In this document: positions 61,601 through 64,000 of the stretch, piece by piece
Layout of the letters: each line of letters begins with the position of its first letter
How positions within the stretch are numbered: the stretch's first letter is position 1
NCBI GenBank assembly: GCA_964030785.1
Contig: OZ034979.1
Coordinates: forward strand, 13,438,583 to 13,502,582
Reading direction: 5' to 3'
DNA: 64,000 nucleotides
Source of the DNA: Siderastrea siderea
Taxonomy: Eukaryota; Cnidaria; Anthozoa; Scleractinia; Rhizangiidae
Notes under the pieces: generated by a model
Told to the model about the DNA's origin: nothing
Database searches by the model: none
What the model saw: only the letters and a program-made list of their open reading frames with translations
Position numbers and translations under genes: made by a program

Positions 61601-61986
61601 TCAGTCAATCATATCTTGCAATTTATATTGTCATTGCTATATACTTCCCTACAAGTCTGCAATAGTAACATTAATTGCACGACAGTTGTTCACAGAAGAG
61701 ACCTGATCAATATTATTAAGCTTTAGGTCGTTCTTGCCAGGCGTTCTTGCCATCAATGTTGCTTTAACTTTAAAAACAAATTCTCTTTCACAAGAAAAAG
61801 ATCATATCTGAACCCTTACAAGTTCCTAAAAACTCAGTGTCGCGGCTCAGTGTACCTTTAACAAAGACACAACATGGAATGTAGACGATAACCTCACAAC
61901 TTCAGTTGATAAATCACTATTATGAGGGTATTCTAACCTACAAGACAGATGAATCATTACCTGTGACGCTGATACATATCTATCAC
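39608..61986 (-). CDS. PTPN14/PTPN21-like: FERM-domain protein tyrosine phosphatase gene, PTPN14/PTPN21-like (fourteen probable exons)
   Basis: Read from right to left, splice-bounded exons encode the middle and C-lobe of a FERM domain (61986-59037), a linker rich in serine and acidic residues (57955-46589), then a tyrosine phosphatase domain with NRYKDVVPYE, YIATQGPMENTAADFW, HFTDWPDHGVP and the HCTAGVGRTG catalytic loop. The FLEELESARQ segment before the catalytic loop and the FERM-linker-PTP layout fit the PTPN14/PTPN21 (Pez) group, membrane- and junction-associated phosphatases. The first FERM exons are beyond the window edge or unrecognised. The exon(s) after the catalytic loop were not found down to 28.8 kb. 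Confidence 0.85.
40087..40570 (+). mobile_element. 3' end of a non-LTR retroelement
   Basis: A plus-strand frame at 40162-40419 reads MTYKALHGLAPTYLSELLTV and later RAFAVAAPTLWNKLPSEIKN, the conserved end of many CR1/L2-type reverse transcriptase proteins in corals. The element is truncated at its 5' side and followed by an ATT microsatellite, as is typical of such tails. Confidence 0.85.
40577..40688. repeat. (ATT)n microsatellite
   Basis: Nearly uninterrupted ATT/TTA repeats over about 110 bp, directly after the LINE tail. Confidence 0.95.
41493..41716 (-). CDS. PTPN14/PTPN21-like: PTP exon with WPD loop
   Basis: It encodes CFGSFEIETVSIRDTPSYKV and HLHFTDWPDHGVPHDPKNFL; WPD carries the general-acid aspartate. 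Donor is TTG/GTGAG; acceptor is ATCAACAG. Confidence 0.88.
41717..42560 (-). other. Intron sequence without a recognised feature
   Basis: No open frame of note and no clear repeat is visible before the satellite. Confidence 0.4.
42561..43533. repeat. Minisatellite, unit about 59-60 bp, about 16 copies
   Basis: The unit runs AGCTGTTACCCTGGCTATTT, then ACCACACATATCACTCCACA, then GTTGTACTACAGTCAAAAT. Some units have a 4-bp ATAG insertion. Copies are highly similar. Frames that stay open across it are by-products of the 60-bp units. Confidence 0.95.
43534..44186. mobile_element. Possible non-autonomous DNA element(s) rich in GCAAACGC motifs
   Basis: Repeated AAGCGCAAG, CGCAAACGC and GCAACGCAA motifs occur in both orientations at 43545-43620 and 43985-44165, with CACACG at both sides (43530s, 44020s, 44163). 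No transposase is present. It could be two related inserts in the intron. Confidence 0.4.
44187..44315 (-). CDS. PTPN14/PTPN21-like: PTP exon with the substrate-recognition segment
   Basis: It encodes YRYIATQGPMENTAADFWQM and AWEQNVRIIV, typical of the PTP core. Acceptor TTGCAG; donor AAG/GTACC. Confidence 0.92.
44522..44593 (-). CDS. PTPN14/PTPN21-like: PTP exon
   Basis: It encodes ETRVRLNPRNNANGSDYINA and DFVK, the segment before the QGP loop. Acceptor TTGACAG; donor AAG/GTAAAG. Confidence 0.88.
44857..44931 (-). CDS. PTPN14/PTPN21-like: PTP exon with the phosphotyrosine-loop start
   Basis: It encodes KLTAASAQCEGNVEKNRYKD followed by VVPYE; NRYxDVxPY is the classic PTP signature. Acceptor TTTTGTAG; donor GAG/GTGAG. 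Confidence 0.9.
44932..46588 (-). other. Intron sequence
   Basis: It contains a short CGT/GTT microsatellite near 45713-45732, and two similar stretches reading TTGAGTATCACAATACTC and GATTGAGTACCACAATACTC (46030, 46165) that suggest an old duplication. No gene is supported. Confidence 0.4.
46589..46754 (-). CDS. PTPN14/PTPN21-like: Linker exon, acidic, of the PTP gene
   Basis: It encodes LNLDQLGADNSSEVTGRTSG and NDSDLEEGEELDFDEEDLPL, low-complexity linker between the FERM and PTP parts. Acceptor TTCTGTAG; donor CAG/GTATCG. Membership in this gene is inferred from strand, position and clean splice sites. Confidence 0.7.
46991..47208. mobile_element. MITE-like element, about 218 bp
   Basis: The ends AACCCTTTAAG and CTTAAAGGGTT are inverted. 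The internal sequence is non-coding. It has the same terminal style as the element at 36609-36813. Confidence 0.7.
47209..49851. other. Intron sequence with old repeats; no supported gene
   Basis: A stretch at about 47640-47790 has imperfect inverted arms (ATTAATTAGTAACAGGAATT and CAGTCCTGTTACCATAATTA) and is probably a degenerate MITE. A CCGT microsatellite lies at 49748-49785. Short frames near 48437-48667 show no recognised domain. Confidence 0.45.
49884..50583. mobile_element. 700-bp foldback element with 9-bp target duplication (Mutator-like)
   Basis: Arms of about 275 bp are inverted copies, beginning GACAGAGCTGAATAACAACT. TATGGCGGC flanks both sides (49875-49883 and 50584-50592), and occurs once in the empty counterpart at 6186-6194. 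Long inverted arms and a 9-bp duplication fit non-autonomous Mutator-like elements. No transposase is encoded; open frames within the arms are shadows. Confidence 0.88.
50672..50845 (+). CDS. Second copy of the hypothetical 57-aa open frame
   Basis: Counterpart of 6274-6447 in the right duplication copy. It is intact, with two silent and two replacement differences. Function unknown. Confidence 0.3.
   Translation: MKRKRIASISMAHIEDMGELEGKKSLFEDILVFFKAKEIWKEPGDFHLDFQVLLSVQ
52317..52777. other. No supported gene
   Basis: It contains repeated TACGCC motifs at 52452-52560 (CCTACGCCGCGC, CTTACGCCGCTTTACGCC). No other feature was seen. Confidence 0.35.
52778..53055. mobile_element. Large palindrome (foldback/MITE), arms about 120 bp
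   Basis: The left arm from TTCGAGAAGAATAATAAGAC to GAGCCTCGTCAGCCGCTAA is mirrored by TTAGCGGCTGACGAGGCTC to GTCTTATTCTTCTTCTCG. The central spacer is about 25-30 bp. The arms are nearly identical. Confidence 0.9.
53389..54903. mobile_element. Non-autonomous DNA transposon (hAT-like ends), about 1.5 kb
   Basis: The left end CAGGGACCGCGCG and right end CGCGCGGTCCCTG are perfect inverted termini. TAATAA adjoins both sides. Long G runs (53416-53430, 54853-54867) lie just inside each end. No transposase frame is present. Confidence 0.8.
54904..55670. other. Intron sequence without a supported gene
   Basis: Overlapping frames on both strands lack recognised domains. The stretch CCCGGGGGACGTACTCCCAC (55297) is reminiscent of a repeated genomic motif. 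Confidence 0.35.
55671..56022 (-). CDS. PTPN14/PTPN21-like: Long linker exon of the PTP gene
   Basis: A 352-bp exon encoding a serine-rich linker: GLVNPVFDDESRTYTEERDL, SSSPLLRPQSLNLSSTRNHR, SLDSLDQTQALYRQGLFNNA and MDSGNPLGTQSLESLDDRTH. Acceptor TTTCCAG/GATC; donor AAG/GTGTGT. The single large open stretch with clean splice sites supports it. Confidence 0.75.
56023..57688 (-). other. Intron sequence
   Basis: It contains a G run near 57152-57166 within a hairpin-like region (TTAAATTGTTCAGACAATTTAA at 57170-57191). A CGT-rich stretch lies at 56445-56465. No gene is supported. Confidence 0.4.
57689..57728 (-). CDS. PTPN14/PTPN21-like: Probable 40-bp microexon of the PTP gene
   Basis: It encodes LVTSSVDSPSCSS between an acceptor TTTTCCAG and a donor GTAAGT. 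The short length makes it tentative. Confidence 0.5.
57919..57955 (-). CDS. PTPN14/PTPN21-like: Probable 37-bp microexon of the PTP gene
   Basis: Bounded by acceptor TTATTTCAG and donor GTAGGT. It encodes a short basic segment, KPAKHTLRKKTG, in one frame. Tentative. Confidence 0.45.
57956..59036 (-). other. Intron sequence
   Basis: The stretch GTTGACTGATGTTGATTGAT at 58083 onward has repeated GTTGA motifs. Nothing else was recognised. Confidence 0.35.
59037..59125 (-). CDS. PTPN14/PTPN21-like: FERM exon (end of C-lobe)
   Basis: It encodes EDAATAKYVWRVFVDHHQFR followed by RLSSLRGSA; the AKYVWRxCVxHHxFxR pattern closes FERM domains. Acceptor GATGCAG/GAGG; donor GTAAGT. Confidence 0.88.
59236..59387. 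mobile_element. 152-bp palindromic element with 11-bp target duplication
   Basis: AGCCTGTTCCAGGCGTTCAG at the left is mirrored at the right; the arms are about 65 bp and include AGTGGAGCGCGAGCGAAAA. ATAAAAATGTT flanks both sides exactly (59225-59235 and 59388-59398). The duplication length fits Mutator-like elements better than Tc1 or hAT. Confidence 0.88.
59388..60486 (-). other. Intron sequence; no supported gene
   Basis: A plus-strand frame at 60144-60518 is open but degenerates from imperfect repeats around CCGAAGA/TTCCGA motifs. No domain was recognised. Confidence 0.35.
60487..60574 (-). CDS. PTPN14/PTPN21-like: FERM exon (C-lobe)
   Basis: It encodes WPDIVRMSHNKKYFCIESTK then SFDTIQFEM. 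The WxDIxxMxHxKxxF pattern is typical of the FERM C-lobe. Acceptor TTTGCAG; donor GTAAGT. Confidence 0.88.
60965..61053 (-). CDS. PTPN14/PTPN21-like: FERM exon
   Basis: It encodes DKDGFIILVGASFLGIVVRH then PHGLPPAYFR, linking the FERM middle lobe to the C-lobe. Acceptor TTTGTAG; donor CAG/GTTGG. Confidence 0.85.
61458..61545 (-). CDS. PTPN14/PTPN21-like: FERM exon (middle lobe)
   Basis: It encodes GMTSEEAQLEFVIITQTLEG then YGDEYYPAK, matching the EAExxFLxxAxxLxxYG pattern. Acceptor TTTCAG; donor AAG/GTCTCTG. Confidence 0.88.
61961..61986 (-). CDS. PTPN14/PTPN21-like: FERM microexon, 26 bp
   Basis: It encodes VIDMYQRHR, the element preceding the GMTSEEA segment of the next exon. Acceptor TTTTTAG; donor CAG/GTAATG. 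Confidence 0.65.
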
Positions 61987-62749
61987 CTAAAAAGGGAAAG
62001 GGAAGCACCCAACACCATTAAAAGTTTCAACTGACACTTACTTACTAATTAGTGTATTACTGAATACGTGTGGACGAAAATTCACCACTAAACTAGTAAC
62101 AAATGAACACTAAAGGTTGTCCGAGTTATTTGCAGCAAATGCATAACTTTTTGAATTTTAGCACGTACTGTGTTTCAAAACTGGCATGTGTTGAGTCCAA
62201 AGGAGTCTTACAAAATCCTTTATTACTCAAGTGTTTTTTCTTTCTTCCTACTGTAGTTTCAATGGTTTAATGAAATGGTTTAACTTAATGCGAAAGGAGG
62301 GTATATGACGATCTTGTCTATAAGATTAAAAACACATTAATTTAATACTTGCCCACTTTTTGCATGTACTGTGGATTTCAAGTTGTACAGAATGGCCATA
62401 CTTTTTTTTTGGCAGAAGGCTACGTGTAACTTTCTCAAGATTTTGCCACTGCAAACAGCCAGTACAAAGACAATAAACAATGGCCAGTTTGCTACTGAGA
62501 GATTGCTCTCAATTTTGCCTTGAGGCCAGAAATTCAACACAAAGCAAAGTTCGGACACAAGACCCTGAGTGGCATCCAATAACTGCGCGTGTTCGGAGTG
62601 CTTTTTTGGCGTTAGTCTTAATATTAATCACAATACACACCCCTTTTGGCATAACGAGGCCCTGCCAGGGGATTGGGGAGACGAGGTGTTGTTTCAAATA
62701 AGAGATACCTCAATCATGAAGGCGAGAAAAATAACAAATATTTCCTGAC
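61987..62749 (-). other. Intron or upstream sequence
   Basis: No further FERM exon was recognised. Frames near 62480-62701 lack domains. Confidence 0.35.
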
Positions 62750-63790
62750 TTAGAAAATCGACAATGCAAAAGAAAAACGATTATGCAGATCAAGACAAAG
62801 GACGGAGTAAATATTACTTATGACTGAGATATTTTGAAAGAATGCACCTCCTTTTATAGTGAACTTTACACATCCAAAAGTACAAAAAGAACAGAAAATT
62901 TGGAAAAAACTTTTCTTTGACCAGGAACATCCAAAACTCAATCGAATTGATAAGGAAAATGCGAGGGTCTCTAAACTGAAAAGAATGCCTAGAAGCAGTG
63001 AAGTCGATGGAACTTGGTAAATCACCTGGTACAGAGGGTCTTCCCGTTAAAGTGTTCTGGAAGGATATATCTCCTTTTCTTATTAGTTCCCTTAATAGAA
63101 GCTATCAGAAGGGTAAGTTAGCGATAACCCAGAGGAGCGGTATCATATCATTGATCCCCAAGAAAGACAGAGCATTAAACGAATTAAAGAACTGGAGGCC
63201 TATAACCCTACTAAACTGGCACTACAAAATTGCGTCTAAGGCGATCCCTTCTCGTCTCAAGTCTGTTAGGGGGGATCAATCCGGCTTCCTGAAAGGCCGT
63301 TCTATTGCAGAAAACATTTGCTTGCTTAACAATGTTATTTTCTACACACACTCAAAAGGTATTCCTGGATTACTCCTCCTCGTCGATTTTGAAAACGCTT
63401 TCGATACTATCGAATGGTCCTTTGTTCGGAAAACCCTAGAGCATTTATATTTTGGCTTCCGTTCATCTTTTATTAAATGGATCAGTCTATTTTATACCGA
63501 TATCCAAAGCTGTCTAATAAACAATGGCTGGTCAGGGGGTTTCTTCGAGTTGGTAGGGGTGTAAGGTAGGGCTGTCCGCTCTCACCTTACATTTTCATTC
63601 TTTGTGTCGAGGTGCTCGCTACACCTATACGCAGGGATAACGAGATTAAAGGAATCTCTGTAGGAAATGTCGAATGTAAGATTGGTCAGTTTGCCGATGA
63701 CACCACAATGATTCGTGTCGAATCGACCACAAAGTGTCGCTTGAGAGGTCCTTTGCATTGCTAGAAAGCTTCGGTCAATTGACTGGCCTG
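62750..63790 (+). pseudogene. Non-LTR retroelement reverse transcriptase fragment
   Basis: A plus-strand frame at 62998-63564 reads LGKSPGTEGLPVKVFW, IISLIPKKDRALNELKNWRP, ITLLNWHYKIASKAIPSRLK, DQSGFLKGRSIAENICLLNN and LLLLVDFENAFDTIEWSF, the first half of an RT domain. A frame change follows, then RQGCPLSPYIFILCVEVLA-like sequence and QFADDTT (the catalytic ADD box) near 63690. The 5' part near 62770-62990 is in another frame. It is broken and inserted in or next to the PTP gene. Confidence 0.9.
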
Positions 63791-64000
63791 TTAGGCCCTG
63801 CTAGGGTTTTAGGATTATGGATTATTAGGGTTTTTTAGGGAAGGGATACGGATTATTGGCCACCAGATTTAAAGATTACGGATTACTTGTGTTGCATTTT
63901 AAAATTACGGATTACTGTCAGTCATTATTGCATTGATTACTTTTACATAAAAGGGTATTAAAAGGTCATAGAAGTAGTAAAAGGAACGACACACATTTAT
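63791..64000. repeat. AT-rich GGATTA repeat
   Basis: The block (A)GGATTA(C/T)GGATTA recurs at 63812-63930. No coding content is visible. Confidence 0.6.

Overview
The window looks like nuclear DNA of a cnidarian, probably an anthozoan such as a stony coral. The evidence is an intron-rich animal gene (FERM domain plus protein tyrosine phosphatase), a DIRS-type retroelement relic, non-LTR retroelement tails and many small inverted-repeat elements. The species is inference; no marker in the window names it.

The centrepiece is an essentially complete Polinton/Maverick (adintovirus-like) DNA element at 7910-28781, about 20.9 kb. It has long terminal inverted repeats that begin 5'-AGTAGTAAGTC, and both ends are flanked by the same 6-bp target duplication, GATATA. 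It carries the expected set: protein-primed DNA polymerase B, D,D35E integrase with chromodomain, FtsK/HerA-type packaging ATPase, adenovirus-type cysteine protease, double-jelly-roll major capsid protein and two tandem minor-capsid/penton-like proteins. It also has a parvovirus-type phospholipase A2 and a series of small basic virion proteins with protease-cleavage-like RGG motifs. Accessory genes include a circularly permuted SLOG-like protein, a two-helix membrane protein resembling SLATT proteins, a two-finger GRF-like zinc protein, a Bcl-2-like candidate and a tRNA-like gene with Pol III signals.

Layout inside the element: left TIR; polymerase (minus) facing a plus-strand basic/acidic regulator from a shared promoter region; a minus-strand late block (14.1-23.1 kb) of closely packed virion genes, most with their own TATA-like box; integrase, a small unknown gene and the GRF gene (minus); the SLOG gene (plus); the Bcl-2-like gene (minus); then a scrambled right end. 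That right end holds fragments of a second, diverged polymerase, a duplicated polymerase-type promoter and many copies of a short repeat, then the right TIR. Three genes (polymerase, regulator, one small basic protein) are interrupted by a break in the same +1 direction.

Left flank: 1-6160 is a tandem array of a 1.6-1.85 kb unit, followed by a 1.7 kb sequence (about 6162-7890) that recurs at 49852-52316. The second copy is interrupted by a 700-bp foldback element with a 9-bp target duplication; the first copy preserves the empty site.

Right flank: a decayed DIRS-like retroelement (about 29.3-32.5 kb), a degenerate 400-500 bp repeat field (33.0-36.3 kb), then a minus-strand PTPN14/PTPN21-like gene. 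Fourteen probable exons run from 61986 down to 39608, with introns full of mobile elements and satellites. Its final catalytic exon(s) and amino-terminal exons were not found. A non-LTR reverse transcriptase fragment lies at the right edge.
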